A stretch of 17,630 bases of DNA from an uncultured Collinsella sp. (GTDB lineage Bacteria > Actinomycetota > Coriobacteriia > Coriobacteriales > Coriobacteriaceae). The translations under genes and the position numbers were made by a program. The stretch is taken from positions 1-17,630 of the forward strand of contig CABUQI010000012.1 of assembly GCA_902493545.1 (NCBI GenBank). Direction: 5' to 3'. The notes beneath the pieces were generated by a model. It saw only the letters and a list, made by a program, of their open reading frames with translations, ran no database searches and was not told the DNA's origin. Positions 1 through 10,827 of the stretch are shown piece by piece. How positions within the stretch are numbered: the first letter of the stretch is position 1; the number at the start of each line of letters is the position of its first letter.

Positions 1-773
1 GCGGCACCTTTGGCGATGCCGGCAGCACCGTGGTTATCGAGGAGATGCTCGTTGGTCCCGAGTGCTCGCTGCTTGCCTTTACCGACGGCAAGACCGTTCG
101 CCCCATGGCCACCTCGCAGGACCACAAGCGCGCGCTCGAGGGCGACAAGGGCCCCAACACCGGCGGCATGGGTGTCTACAGCCCGGTGCCCATCGTGACT
201 GACGAGGAGCACGCCACCATGGTGGCGGTCATGGAGCAGACCGTGGCCGAGCTCGCTGCCGAGGGTATCGACTACCGCGGCTGCCTGTACGGCGGCTTTA
301 TGCTCACGCCTGCCGGCCCCAAGGTGCTGGAGTTCAATGCCCGCTTTGGCGACCCCGAGACGCAGGTCGTGCTGCCGCGCCTTAAGAACGACCTGGTCGA
401 GGTCATGCTGGCTTGTGCCAACTGCGAGCTTGATCAGATTGAGCTCGACTGGCGTGACGAGTGGGCTGTGGCTGTTGTCCTGACGAGCGCGGGCTACCCC
501 GGCAGCTACGAGAAGGGCAAAGTCATCACCGGCATCGCCGACGCCGAGGCCATGGAGAACGTGACCGTGTACCATGCCGGCACCGCCGTGGTGGACGGTC
601 AGCTCGTGACCAACGGTGGCCGTGTGCTTGCCGTGACCGCGCTGGGCGACACGTTTGAGAACGCCCGCAACCTTGCCTACGAGGCCTGCGAGAAGATTGA
701 TTTTGAGGGCAAGACCCTGCGTCATGACATCGGCCTGCGCGCGCTGCGTGGCCGCGACGCCTGGGATGCCTAA
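1..773 (+). CDS. purD: Phosphoribosylamine-glycine ligase (GAR synthetase), 3' part
   Basis: The reading frame is open from the first bases (GTFGDAGSTVVIEE...), so the gene starts outside the window; about 256 C-terminal residues of a protein usually near 420 are present. It ligates phosphoribosylamine and glycine with ATP to form GAR, the second step of purine synthesis, in the cytosol. Visible family features are the ATP-grasp core: PMATSQDHKRALEGDKGPNT followed by GGMGVYSP, then the metal and nucleotide binding stretch KVLEFNARFGDPETQ, and the C-terminal domain ending LRHDIGLRALRGRDAWDA. The family assignment is firm; the GTG that could be read as a start at 30 lies inside the domain and is not a real start. 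The Nudix gene follows after about 20 bases, so the two may be co-transcribed. Confidence 0.96.
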   Translation, partial: GTFGDAGSTVVIEEMLVGPECSLLAFTDGKTVRPMATSQDHKRALEGDKGPNTGGMGVYSPVPIVTDEEHATMVAVMEQTVAELAAEGIDYRGCLYGGFMLTPAGPKVLEFNARFGDPETQVVLPRLKNDLVEVMLACANCELDQIELDWRDEWAVAVVLTSAGYPGSYEKGKVITGIADAEAMENVTVYHAGTAVVDGQLVTNGGRVLAVTALGDTFENARNLAYEACEKIDFEGKTLRHDIGLRALRGRDAWDA

Positions 774-794
774 AGTCCGAGAGGGATGAGACGG

Positions 795-1490
795 ATGGAC
801 GAGAAGAACGAAGAGCTCGTGGATGCGCAGATCGTCGAAGAGGACAGCCGCATGTATGGGCACGCCGAGGGCGAGCCTGGTGGCGAGGTCGCTGACGAGC
901 CGGCGCTGGTGCTGGGCGACGACGACCCGCACGATGCCGAGCTGCACGAGAAGATTCTTTCGGAGGAGTGCGCCTGGAAGGGCAAGATCCTCGACGTCCA
1001 CCGTCTTGAGGTTGAGCTGCCCAACGGTCGCCGCAGCGCCCGCGATATCGTTCGCCATCCGGGTGCGGCGGCCGTTGTGGCACTGACCGAGAGCGGCAAG
1101 ATCGTACTGGTGCGTCAGTACCGCACCGCCATCGACCGCGTGACGGTCGAGATTCCCGCCGGTAAGCTCGACCCGGGCGAGGACCCGCTCGATTGCGCCA
1201 AGCGCGAGCTGCATGAGGAGACGGGCTTTAAGGCCGGTCGCATTCGCTTCTTGACGTCGATTGTCACGACCTGCGGCTTCTGCGACGAGATCATTCACAT
1301 CTACCTGGCCACCAAGCTCGAGTTCGACGCGCCCAACCCCGACGATGACGAGTTTGTCAACGTTGACCTGGTGCCGCTGCACGAGCTGATCGACGCCGTG
1401 CTCGACGGCAAGATCGAAGATGCCAAGACCGTCGTAGGCGCCTTGGCTTGCGATAGCGTCGCGCACCGCCTTGGGGGCACGGAGCTTTAA
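795..1490 (+). CDS. Nudix hydrolase, ADP-ribose pyrophosphatase type
   Basis: A 231-residue protein with a complete Nudix box at about residues 123-145 (GKLDPGEDPLDCAK, then RELHEETGF), matching GX5EX7REUXEEXGU. The preceding strand (VVALTESGKIVLVRQYR, then VEIPAG) is typical of ADP-ribose pyrophosphatases (NudF-like), which split ADP-ribose into AMP and ribose 5-phosphate. The exact substrate is inferred. The first about 55 residues are a very acidic, low-complexity extension that the catalytic fold does not need. I chose the ATG at 795 because the GAGAGG at 779-784 is about 10 bases upstream; an in-frame ATG at 786 sits directly on that ribosome binding site and is less likely. It lies closely downstream of purD and is followed by an inverted repeat. 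Confidence 0.9.
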   Translation: MDEKNEELVDAQIVEEDSRMYGHAEGEPGGEVADEPALVLGDDDPHDAELHEKILSEECAWKGKILDVHRLEVELPNGRRSARDIVRHPGAAAVVALTESGKIVLVRQYRTAIDRVTVEIPAGKLDPGEDPLDCAKRELHEETGFKAGRIRFLTSIVTTCGFCDEIIHIYLATKLEFDAPNPDDDEFVNVDLVPLHELIDAVLDGKIEDAKTVVGALACDSVAHRLGGTEL

Positions 1491-1502
1491 CGAGTGGGGA
1501 TA

Positions 1503-1541
1503 GCCCTGGGACAAGTACTACTGATTGCTTTGTCCCAGGGC
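1503..1541. repeat. Inverted repeat between the Nudix and ABC transporter genes
   Basis: GCCCTGGGACAA (1503-1514) is perfectly complementary to TTGTCCCAGGGC (1530-1541), giving a 12-bp stem with a 15-base loop. There is no T-tract after either arm, so it is not a textbook intrinsic terminator, although it lies between two genes where one might be expected. It could be a weak terminator, a 5'-UTR hairpin of the ABC gene, or a dispersed palindromic repeat. Confidence 0.75.
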
Positions 1542-1572
1542 CTTACGTTGCTGATATTTCTTTGAGGATCAC

Positions 1573-3345
1573 ATGCTGAAGAGGTTTCTTTCGTATTACG
1601 AGCCCCAGATGGGGCTTTTTGTTGCTGATACTGTTTGCGCTCTGGTGCTTGCTGCCATTGACCTTGCGTTTCCTATTATTCTGCGCAATTTGACCGGTGG
1701 GCTGTTTACCCAGGGCCAGGCTGCCATTATGCAGGCGCTCGGTATGATCGCGGCGGGGCTGGTGCTGATGTATGCCGTTCGCTGCGCCTGCCGCTACTTT
1801 GTGAGCTACTGGGGCCACGTGATGGGTGCGCGCATGGAGTCCAAGATGCGCGAGGACCTGTTTGACCAGTACGAGCGCTTTAGCTTTGCGTACTTCGACC
1901 GCAACAGTTCGGGCGACATGATGAGCCGCGTGGTCAACGATCTGTTCGATATCTGCGAGGCGGCGCACCACGTGCCCGAGTGGATCATCATCTGCGGCAT
2001 CGAGATTATTGGCTCGTTTGCGATCCTCTTTACCATCGCCCCGGTGTTGGCGCTCGCCATGGCCGTGGTGACGGCGGCGTTTGCGGTCATCATGTTTTGG
2101 CAGAACATGCGTATGCGCGAGGTTTTTAGCGACAACCGCAAAAAGATCAGCGGCATCAATGCGCAGCTGCAGGATTCGCTTGCGGGCATGCGCGTAGTCA
2201 AGAGTTTTGCCAATGAGGAGACCGAACGCTTCAAGTTCCGCGCCTCGAACGACCGCTACCTTTCTTCCAAGGAGAACATGTATCACGCCATGGGCGTCTA
2301 TACCGCGACGTATGGCCTGCTCTCGGGTGTACTCTATGTGATCGTGGTGCTGCTGGGTGGCTGGCTGGTCGCCCAGGGGCAGCTGCAAGCGGTCGATATG
2401 GCGACCTTTGCACTCTATATTTCGCTGTTCTGCACGCCGCTCGAGACACTCGTCAATTCGGCCGAAACGTATCAGAAGGCTATCGCCGGCTTTAAACGTA
2501 TGGACGAGGTGCTCTCGACCGCGCCGGATATCCAGGACAAGCCGGGCGCTACGGATCTGCAGGTGACTGCCGGCGCCGTGGAGTATCACGACGTGTGCTT
2601 TAACTACGAGGATGTTGAGCTGGGCGAGGGCGATGCCGACGAGCGTCCCGTTATCGACCATATGGATCTGTCTATCAAGCCCGGGCAGACCATCGCTTTG
2701 GTTGGCCCTTCGGGCGGTGGCAAGTCCACGACCTGTTCGCTGCTGCCGCGCTTTTATGACGTGGCTGCCGGATCCATTAGCATCGACGGCCAGGACGTGC
2801 GCGATGTGACGCAGCAGAGCCTGCGCCGCGCCATCGGCCTGGTGCAGCAGGATGTCTATCTATTTGACGGTACGATTGGCGAGAACATCGCCTACGGCAA
2901 GCCGGGCGCCACGGCAGAAGAGATCGCCGAGGCCGCCCGTCGCGCCAACATCGATGCCTTTATCGAGTCGCTTCCGCAGGGCTACGACACCGTGGTGGGC
3001 GAGCGCGGCAGCCGTCTTTCGGGCGGACAGAAGCAGCGCGTTGCCATCGCGCGCGTGTTTCTCAAGAACCCCAAGATCCTGATTTTGGACGAGGCGACGA
3101 GTGCTTTGGATAACGAGAGCGAGGAGGCGGTGCAGGAGTCACTCGAAGAGCTGGCACGCGGCCGCACCACGATTATTATCGCCCACCGTCTTTCGACCAT
3201 TAAGCATGCCGATGAGATTGCGACCGTTGAGCATGGTCGCGTTGTGGAGCGTGGCACGCACGAGGAGCTTCTCGCCCGTGGCGGCACCTATGCCCGTTAC
3301 TATCGAATGCAGTTCGAAGGTGCGCGTGCGCACGAGCTCGACTGA
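1573..3345 (+). CDS. ABC transporter, fused permease and ATPase half-transporter (exporter type)
   Basis: A 590-residue half-transporter with an N-terminal type IV (exporter) membrane domain at about residues 10-310 and a C-terminal ATPase at about 335-580. The ATPase is complete: Walker A GPSGGGKST (378-386), Q-loop in GLVQQDV (Q425/Q426), signature LSGGQ (482-486), Walker B ILILDE (502-507) and the switch histidine in AHRLS (H538). Such proteins work as homo- or heterodimers in the cytoplasmic membrane and export lipids, peptides or drugs. There is no partner half-transporter beside it, so a homodimer is likely; the substrate cannot be read from sequence. The start ATG at 1573 has GAGG at 1564-1567. 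The next gene begins about 20 bases after the stop, suggesting an operon with the unknown membrane protein. Confidence 0.95.
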   Translation: MLKRFLSYYEPQMGLFVADTVCALVLAAIDLAFPIILRNLTGGLFTQGQAAIMQALGMIAAGLVLMYAVRCACRYFVSYWGHVMGARMESKMREDLFDQYERFSFAYFDRNSSGDMMSRVVNDLFDICEAAHHVPEWIIICGIEIIGSFAILFTIAPVLALAMAVVTAAFAVIMFWQNMRMREVFSDNRKKISGINAQLQDSLAGMRVVKSFANEETERFKFRASNDRYLSSKENMYHAMGVYTATYGLLSGVLYVIVVLLGGWLVAQGQLQAVDMATFALYISLFCTPLETLVNSAETYQKAIAGFKRMDEVLSTAPDIQDKPGATDLQVTAGAVEYHDVCFNYEDVELGEGDADERPVIDHMDLSIKPGQTIALVGPSGGGKSTTCSLLPRFYDVAAGSISIDGQDVRDVTQQSLRRAIGLVQQDVYLFDGTIGENIAYGKPGATAEEIAEAARRANIDAFIESLPQGYDTVVGERGSRLSGGQKQRVAIARVFLKNPKILILDEATSALDNESEEAVQESLEELARGRTTIIIAHRLSTIKHADEIATVEHGRVVERGTHEELLARGGTYARYYRMQFEGARAHELD

Positions 3346-3364
3346 TTGATATGACAGGAAGTTT

Positions 3365-4330
3365 ATGGCTGACAAGAACCCTTTGACTCCGGAAGAAGTG
3401 ACGGAGTTATTCTCCGAAATCGATGCATCCGGCGTCTTGGATCCCACGCTCGCCAAAAAGCGTACCGAGCGCATGCGTGAGAAGGAGGCTGCGGCCAAGC
3501 GCGGTGACAAAGCGGCGCTAGCGCAGCTGCGCAGCGAGGACCGCGCGAGCCAGGCAAAACATATCGACCCGCTGTCCGAGGACGATCCTTCGGGCTCGCA
3601 GGTGAGCCATACCATTACGAAGACCGCGATGGCCGTGGTCATCGGTATTTTGGTGCTGATCGTGGGCATGCAGATTGGCTACGGCGTGATGCGTCGTCTG
3701 AACACCGCCAACCTGTCCGAGAGCGTTTCGGTCGATACCGTTTCGACGGCGCTGAAGGGCGGCCTTGAGTGGGGCAACGGCTTTACGCAGTTCCCGCTCG
3801 ACTTCACCGTCGATGAAGCCGATGAACGCACGGGCACGGTCGAGGTGACGGTGTTGGACACATCGTCTGCCAACGAGCTCGAGCTGCTGTCCAACGGGCA
3901 GATCCAGGCCGCGGCGCTTGCGACCAACGCGCTGCTCAACGATAAGATCGACCGCGTGGTGTATAACGTTCACGCCTATATCGACGAGGATAGCAACATT
4001 CAGCACGATTCCTTCTTTGGCATGTTCCCCGCGCGTGGCCACCAGAGCGCCATTTTGACGTTCGTGTGGACCAAGAGCTCATCCAACGCCACGAGTATCG
4101 ACTGGAAGATGCGCATCGTGAGTATGGATGACACCATCGCCGAGCGCATTCAGAAGCAGGTGAACTCGGTGTCGTCGTTGATTGAGGACCCGGTGGTGAG
4201 CCAGACCAAGATTGACGAGGAAAAGGCCGAACGTGACCTGGAGCATCGTCTGCATGGCCGCGAGATTTTCCGCGGCGGCAAGCCCGATCGCACACCGTCC
4301 AAACTGCTGGAGCAGGATAAGAAAAAGTAA
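3365..4330 (+). CDS. Unknown single-pass membrane protein
   Basis: A 321-residue protein of unrecognised family. The first about 80 residues are charged and likely cytosolic, with a helical stretch rich in Lys, Arg, Glu and Ala (about 28-60). One strong transmembrane segment follows at about 84-108 (TAMAVVIGILVLIVGMQIGY). The remaining about 210 residues, probably extracytoplasmic, look folded and mixed alpha/beta, with an acidic strand-rich part (FPLDFTVDEADERTGTVEVT) and a charged C-terminal tail ending in KLLEQDKKK. AGGAAG sits just before the ATG. It is close behind the ABC transporter and followed by a terminator, so the two probably form the end of one transcription unit. A role as a transporter accessory protein would be only a guess. 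Confidence 0.85.
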   Translation: MADKNPLTPEEVTELFSEIDASGVLDPTLAKKRTERMREKEAAAKRGDKAALAQLRSEDRASQAKHIDPLSEDDPSGSQVSHTITKTAMAVVIGILVLIVGMQIGYGVMRRLNTANLSESVSVDTVSTALKGGLEWGNGFTQFPLDFTVDEADERTGTVEVTVLDTSSANELELLSNGQIQAAALATNALLNDKIDRVVYNVHAYIDEDSNIQHDSFFGMFPARGHQSAILTFVWTKSSSNATSIDWKMRIVSMDDTIAERIQKQVNSVSSLIEDPVVSQTKIDEEKAERDLEHRLHGREIFRGGKPDRTPSKLLEQDKKK

Positions 4331-4336
4331 GACGTC

Positions 4337-4376
4337 ATCATCCCGCGTGAGCCACAAGCCCCGCGGGATGATTTTT
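4337..4376 (+). terminator. Intrinsic terminator after the ABC/membrane protein unit
   Basis: ATCATCCCGCG (4337-4347) pairs perfectly with CGCGGGATGAT (4362-4372) to give an 11-bp stem with a 14-base loop, followed directly by a run of T. It closes the transcription unit upstream of carA. Confidence 0.88.
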
Positions 4377-4472
4377 AATCCTCGTCCTAGAAAAATCATT
4401 ATGCATAGAAAGTCATAATTATCATTTCGTAAACATTTCGATGAAATTAACGCCATGAGGCATGCTTACGGT

Positions 4473-4478
4473 TACAAT
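4473..4478 (+). promoter_or_regulatory. Possible -10 box of the carAB promoter
   Basis: TACAAT lies about 60 bases upstream of the carA ATG in an otherwise AT-rich stretch (4380-4480) that follows a terminator. No convincing -35 hexamer is seen at 16-18 bases. If it is real, transcription would start near 4485 and give a leader of about 50 bases, just long enough for the hairpin described next. Confidence 0.35.
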
Positions 4479-4507
4479 ACCGCGAGGCCTAACTACACAC
4501 CTTTAAG

Positions 4508-4532
4508 CCGGTCCTGTGAGACCGGGAAGGAG
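4508..4532 (+). promoter_or_regulatory. PyrR-binding hairpin next to the carA ribosome binding site
   Basis: CCGGTC (4508-4513) and GACCGG (4520-4525) form a perfect 6-bp stem closing the hexaloop CTGTGA. This matches the known PyrR-binding loop ARUCCNGNGAGGYU: the loop fits CNGNGA, and the U.G pair of the consensus is replaced by U-A, keeping the pairing. The Shine-Dalgarno AAGGAG (4527-4532) begins two bases after the stem. PyrR with UMP or UTP bound to this hairpin would be expected to cover the ribosome binding site and lower carAB translation when pyrimidines are plentiful, as reported for mycobacterial pyr leaders. No terminator or antiterminator pair is visible, so translational rather than transcriptional control is inferred. 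Confidence 0.8.
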
Positions 4533-4536
4533 AACT

Positions 4537-5976
4537 ATGGCGAACAACCATACCGCGGGCGCTGCCGCCCGCACCTTCGCGCCCAGCGAGCTTTGCCAGC
4601 GTATGCTGGCCAAAACCAGCAAGGGCACCTGTGGTCCCTGCATCCTGTATCTTGAGGATGGGACCATTTTTTATGGACGTGCATGCGGCGCCGAGGGCAC
4701 CGCGACCGGCGAAGTCTGCTTCAACACCTCGCTCGAGGGCTACTTTGAGGTCATGACCGACCCGAGCTATGCCGGCCAAATCGTAACCATGACCTATCCG
4801 CAGATCGGCAACTACGGTATCGACGAGACCGACGTCCAGTCGGCCTTCCCCGGCGACGCCGTGCGCCCTGCGAGCGCTCCGGCTATGCGCGGCATGATCG
4901 TTCGCGACATGTGCGCCACGCCTTCTAACTGGCGCTCGGCCGTCAGCGTGCCGGAGTATCTGCGCGCCCACGGCATCGTCGCTATCGAGGGCGTCAACAC
5001 CCGCGCTCTGGTGCGCCATCTGCGCGACAATGGTTCCAAGATGGGCATTATCTCGACCGAGATCTTCGACATCGACGAGCTTGCCGAGCGTCTGGCCGCA
5101 GCGCCCACGCTGGTAGGCGAGAACCTGGTCAAGACCGTGAGCTGCCCCGCGCCTCATGAGTTTGTGGCCGCCGACCTGCCTGCCACGCATGACTTTGCGC
5201 TTGCGGTTGCCGCTCCTGCCCGTCACAACGTGGTCGCCTACGACTGCGGTGTGAAGCGCGGCATTCTGGAGGGGCTGGTCCGCGCCGGCTGCGACCTTAC
5301 CGTCGTGCCGTGGGATACGCCCGCGAGTGAGGTGCTCGACATGAATCCCGATGGTGTCTTTTTGTCCAATGGCCCCGGCGACCCCGACGCCGTGGTGGAG
5401 ACCTACGAGCAGGTGCAGCAGCTGATCGGCAAGGTGCCGGTCTTTGGTATTTGTCTTGGTCACCAGATGATCAGCCTGGCCTGCGGCGCCCAGATGGAAA
5501 AGCTTAAGTTCGGTCACCGCGGTGGCAACCAGCCGGTCATGAACCTGGTAAGCCGCCGTGTGGAGATCACCGCGCAAAACCATGGTTTTGGCCTGCTGTT
5601 CCCCAGCTTGGGCAAGCTTGTCCCCGAGCTTTCCGGCGGCGAGACCGAGCATGCGGCCGATGGAGACCTGCGCGTCTGGGTGCGCCGCGGAATCGCGCCG
5701 GTCGTGATGAACGAGCGCTTTGGTCGCATTCGCCTGACACATGTGAACCTCAACGACGGCACCGCCGAGGGCATCCAGCTGCTCGACGCACCGTGCTTCT
5801 CGGTCCAGTACCACCCCGAGGCCTCGCCTGGCCCCACCGATGCCCACTATCTCTTTACCGCCTTTACGCGACTCATGGACGGCGAGGAGAACTACCTGGA
5901 CATCGACACCGCGAAGGACCGCCTTGCCGGCTGGAACTTTGCTGAGTCCGAGACCGCTGAGACCGAGGAGAACTAA
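4537..5976 (+). CDS. carA: Carbamoyl-phosphate synthase small (glutaminase) subunit
   Basis: A 479-residue subunit that hydrolyses glutamine and passes ammonia to CarB for carbamoyl phosphate, the precursor of pyrimidines and arginine. The N-terminal CPSase domain shows LEDGTIFYGRACGAEGTATG, then EVCFNTSLEGYFEVMTDPSY and MTYPQIGNYGI. The C-terminal class I glutamine amidotransferase domain has the nucleophile Cys306 in FGICLGHQM and the His426/Glu428 pair in VQYHPEASPGP. It is longer than the usual 360-390 residues because of about 35-45 extra residues between NHGF and LTHVNLNDG (about 352-399) and a longer tail. I chose the ATG at 4537 for its AAGGAG at 4527-4532; an in-frame GTG at 4516 lies inside the PyrR hairpin. 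The stop is one base before the carB ATG. Confidence 0.97.
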   Translation: MANNHTAGAAARTFAPSELCQRMLAKTSKGTCGPCILYLEDGTIFYGRACGAEGTATGEVCFNTSLEGYFEVMTDPSYAGQIVTMTYPQIGNYGIDETDVQSAFPGDAVRPASAPAMRGMIVRDMCATPSNWRSAVSVPEYLRAHGIVAIEGVNTRALVRHLRDNGSKMGIISTEIFDIDELAERLAAAPTLVGENLVKTVSCPAPHEFVAADLPATHDFALAVAAPARHNVVAYDCGVKRGILEGLVRAGCDLTVVPWDTPASEVLDMNPDGVFLSNGPGDPDAVVETYEQVQQLIGKVPVFGICLGHQMISLACGAQMEKLKFGHRGGNQPVMNLVSRRVEITAQNHGFGLLFPSLGKLVPELSGGETEHAADGDLRVWVRRGIAPVVMNERFGRIRLTHVNLNDGTAEGIQLLDAPCFSVQYHPEASPGPTDAHYLFTAFTRLMDGEENYLDIDTAKDRLAGWNFAESETAETEEN

Positions 5977-5977
5977 C

Positions 5978-9292
<3,315 letters not shown>

Positions 9293-9306
9293 TTGACCTG
9301 GCCGGC

Positions 9307-9390
9307 CGGGGCGGGAGGGGCCGAGTTTCCCCCTTTCGCTCCGGCTGCAAGCAGAGTCGCTCAGGAGGAAACTCGGCCCCTCCCGCCCCG
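9307..9390 (-). repeat. Long hairpin with conserved apical region, element 1
   Basis: A perfect 24-bp inverted repeat: 9307-9330 against 9367-9390, outer arms CGGGGCGGGAGGGG and its complement. It encloses 36 bases. On the minus strand the apical part reads TGAGCGACTCTGC then TTGCAGCCGGAGCGAA, nearly the same as the loop of the element at 14768-14855 although the arms differ. No T-tract follows on either strand, so it is not an ordinary carB terminator, although it may hinder RNA polymerase or protect the 3' end of the carB transcript. Strand is given as that of the conserved loop reading. Confidence 0.85.
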
Positions 9391-9476
9391 ACGCACTGTG
9401 TCTAGACGGACTGCACCTCCTGTTTTTAGAGATAAATACCATTTAGCGGTGATATTCAACCGTTCAAGATATTATG

Positions 9477-9514
9477 TAATGGCATATTACGTCATATGAC
9501 GTAATATGCCATTA
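9477..9514. promoter_or_regulatory. Perfect 38-bp palindrome upstream of the PTS genes, likely operator
   Basis: The two halves TAATGGCATATTACGTCAT (9477-9495) and ATGACGTAATATGCCATTA (9496-9514) are exact reverse complements with no spacer. The palindrome ends 45 bases before the PTS IIB start and overlaps or directly follows a TATTAT (9470-9475) that could be a -10 box. A no-spacer, AT-rich palindrome in this place is best explained as a regulator binding site; the convergent GntR-family protein encoded beside the PTS is the obvious candidate but the link is inferred. Cruciform or mRNA hairpin formation is also possible. Confidence 0.7.
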
Positions 9515-9559
9515 GCAGTCAAGGATGATTGTCTGTGTTCAAGTCGAGAAAGGGGCAAA

Positions 9560-10036
9560 ATGATTAAACTGTGTCGCGTCGATAGCCGGTTAGTGCATGG
9601 GCAGACCGTGTTCTCCTGGTATCCAACGCTTGAAGCAAACGCTATTCTTGTGGTTTCAGATGAGTACGCCGCAAGCAAAGAGCGAATTCAAGCGCTGCGA
9701 ATTGCAAAACCCGCTGATGCCAAATTGGTTGTCAAAAGTGTAGAAGATTCCATCGTGGCCCTTAACGGAAGCGCGGTGGATAAATACGAGCTAATTGTTG
9801 TTGCGGGAAATGTACATGACGCCTGTGAAGTTGCGCGTGCGTGTCCAAAAATAACGTCTGTGAATTTAGGCGGCGCTCGACCGTTGGGGGATAGCGTAAA
9901 GGAGCTTGGCCCTGCTGTGCGCCTTTCCCAATCCGATATTAATGAAATTAAGAAAGCCATGGCTGATGGAATCGAGTTCGAGGTAAGGCAGGTTGCTAGC
10001 GAGAAAAAACGCATCGTAACAAGTTTTGATTTGTAG
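9560..10036 (+). CDS. PTS mannose/sorbose-family EIIB component
   Basis: A 158-residue cytosolic phosphocarrier that takes phosphate from EIIA and gives it to the incoming sugar. The family's N-terminal active-site motif is intact: IKLCRVDSRLVHGQT with the phosphorylated His13. The remaining sequence fits the EIIB fold of the mannose-fructose-sorbose class (IIB type 4). I chose the ATG at 9560, preceded by AAAGGGG at 9549-9555; an upstream in-frame ATG at 9506 lies inside the palindrome and lacks family sequence. It is the first gene of an IIB-IIC-IID operon, 14 bases before IIC. No IIA domain is encoded in the window, so EIIA must come from elsewhere. Codon use is visibly more AT-rich than in carAB. 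Confidence 0.94.
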   Translation: MIKLCRVDSRLVHGQTVFSWYPTLEANAILVVSDEYAASKERIQALRIAKPADAKLVVKSVEDSIVALNGSAVDKYELIVVAGNVHDACEVARACPKITSVNLGGARPLGDSVKELGPAVRLSQSDINEIKKAMADGIEFEVRQVASEKKRIVTSFDL

Positions 10037-10050
10037 GAAGAGGGAGAAAT

Positions 10051-10827
10051 ATGCTGCTTCAGGCTTTTCTGGTTGGTCTTGCCGCTGCGATAGGTCAATC
10101 GGATTATTTACTCGGTACTGCGATGGTCGAGCGGCCGATTGTCCTCGGAGCGATCGTCGGTATTTTTTTGGGTGATATTCCGACTGGCGTTATTGTTGGT
10201 TTCCAGCTCGAACTCGCGTTCATGGGGGTCTGGCAGGTTGGTGCTGCCGTGCCGCCCAACGTAATTGTTGGTTCAGTTTTGGGAACAGCCTTTGCGATTA
10301 CTATGGGTGCGGGTCCCGAGACCGCTCTGACTATTGCTATGCCCACTGCGGTGCTTGCCGGCATGTTTGACAGCCTTATGTATAGCGTTGTTACGCCTCC
10401 TATGGCTGTCTGGGCTGATCGTGGTGCCGAAAAAGACGACCCCAAAACGATTGCAGCCGCTATGTGGACCAATGGAATTCTCTACATCATTGCGCTTGGC
10501 TTGATTTGCGGCGTGGCTTTTTACGTTGGAAATGATGCTGTTCAGGCACTGATTGACGCCATTCCTGATTGGCTTACGAATGGGCTTACGATCGCAACGG
10601 GTATTCTGCCCGCGCTTGGATTTGCGCAGCTTATGTCAATCCTGTCCACCAAGGAGCTGAGCTTCCTATTCTTTGGAGGCTTCTTGCTGAGTGCCTATCT
10701 AAACATTCCGACGATCGGTATCGTGGCGTTTTCGCTGATCCTGATTGGGATTCTCAATATGGCTCACATTTTTATGCCTGCCAGTGCGGCGGTCGCTAAG
10801 GAGGTTGACGATGACAACGAATTCTAA
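10051..10827 (+). CDS. PTS mannose/sorbose-family EIIC component
   Basis: A 258-residue polytopic membrane protein with several hydrophobic segments spanning most of its length, which with EIID forms the sugar channel. Family-typical segments include LLGTAMVERPIVLGAIVGIF and FQLELAFMGVWQVGAAVPPN. The C-terminal hydrophobic segments end in a short acidic tail (KEVDDDNEF). GAGGGA precedes the ATG at 10051. The end overlaps the IID start by 17 bases, which points to translational coupling. Sugar specificity cannot be read from the sequence. Confidence 0.94.
   Translation: MLLQAFLVGLAAAIGQSDYLLGTAMVERPIVLGAIVGIFLGDIPTGVIVGFQLELAFMGVWQVGAAVPPNVIVGSVLGTAFAITMGAGPETALTIAMPTAVLAGMFDSLMYSVVTPPMAVWADRGAEKDDPKTIAAAMWTNGILYIIALGLICGVAFYVGNDAVQALIDAIPDWLTNGLTIATGILPALGFAQLMSILSTKELSFLFFGGFLLSAYLNIPTIGIVAFSLILIGILNMAHIFMPASAAVAKEVDDDNEF

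Noticed and set aside
1543..2661. Minus-strand open frame of 372 codons opposite the ABC transporter
   Set aside because: Low-complexity His/Arg/Ala-rich translation and full overlap with a clear exporter membrane domain.
4484..4509. Alternative leader pairing GGCCTAA with TTAAGCC before the PyrR hairpin
   Set aside because: Only two 3-bp helices around a C.A mismatch; too weak to claim as an antiterminator, although it would compete with the foot of the PyrR stem.
5840..5977. Upstream extension of carB by 46 codons
   Set aside because: The extra residues are carA read in another frame and have no CarB similarity; the ATG at 5978 has GAGGAG and starts the family sequence.
9307..9390. Hairpin element 1 as an integron attC site or transposon end
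   Set aside because: There is no integrase or transposase in the window, no attC core-site pattern, and the arms are perfect rather than bulged as in attC.
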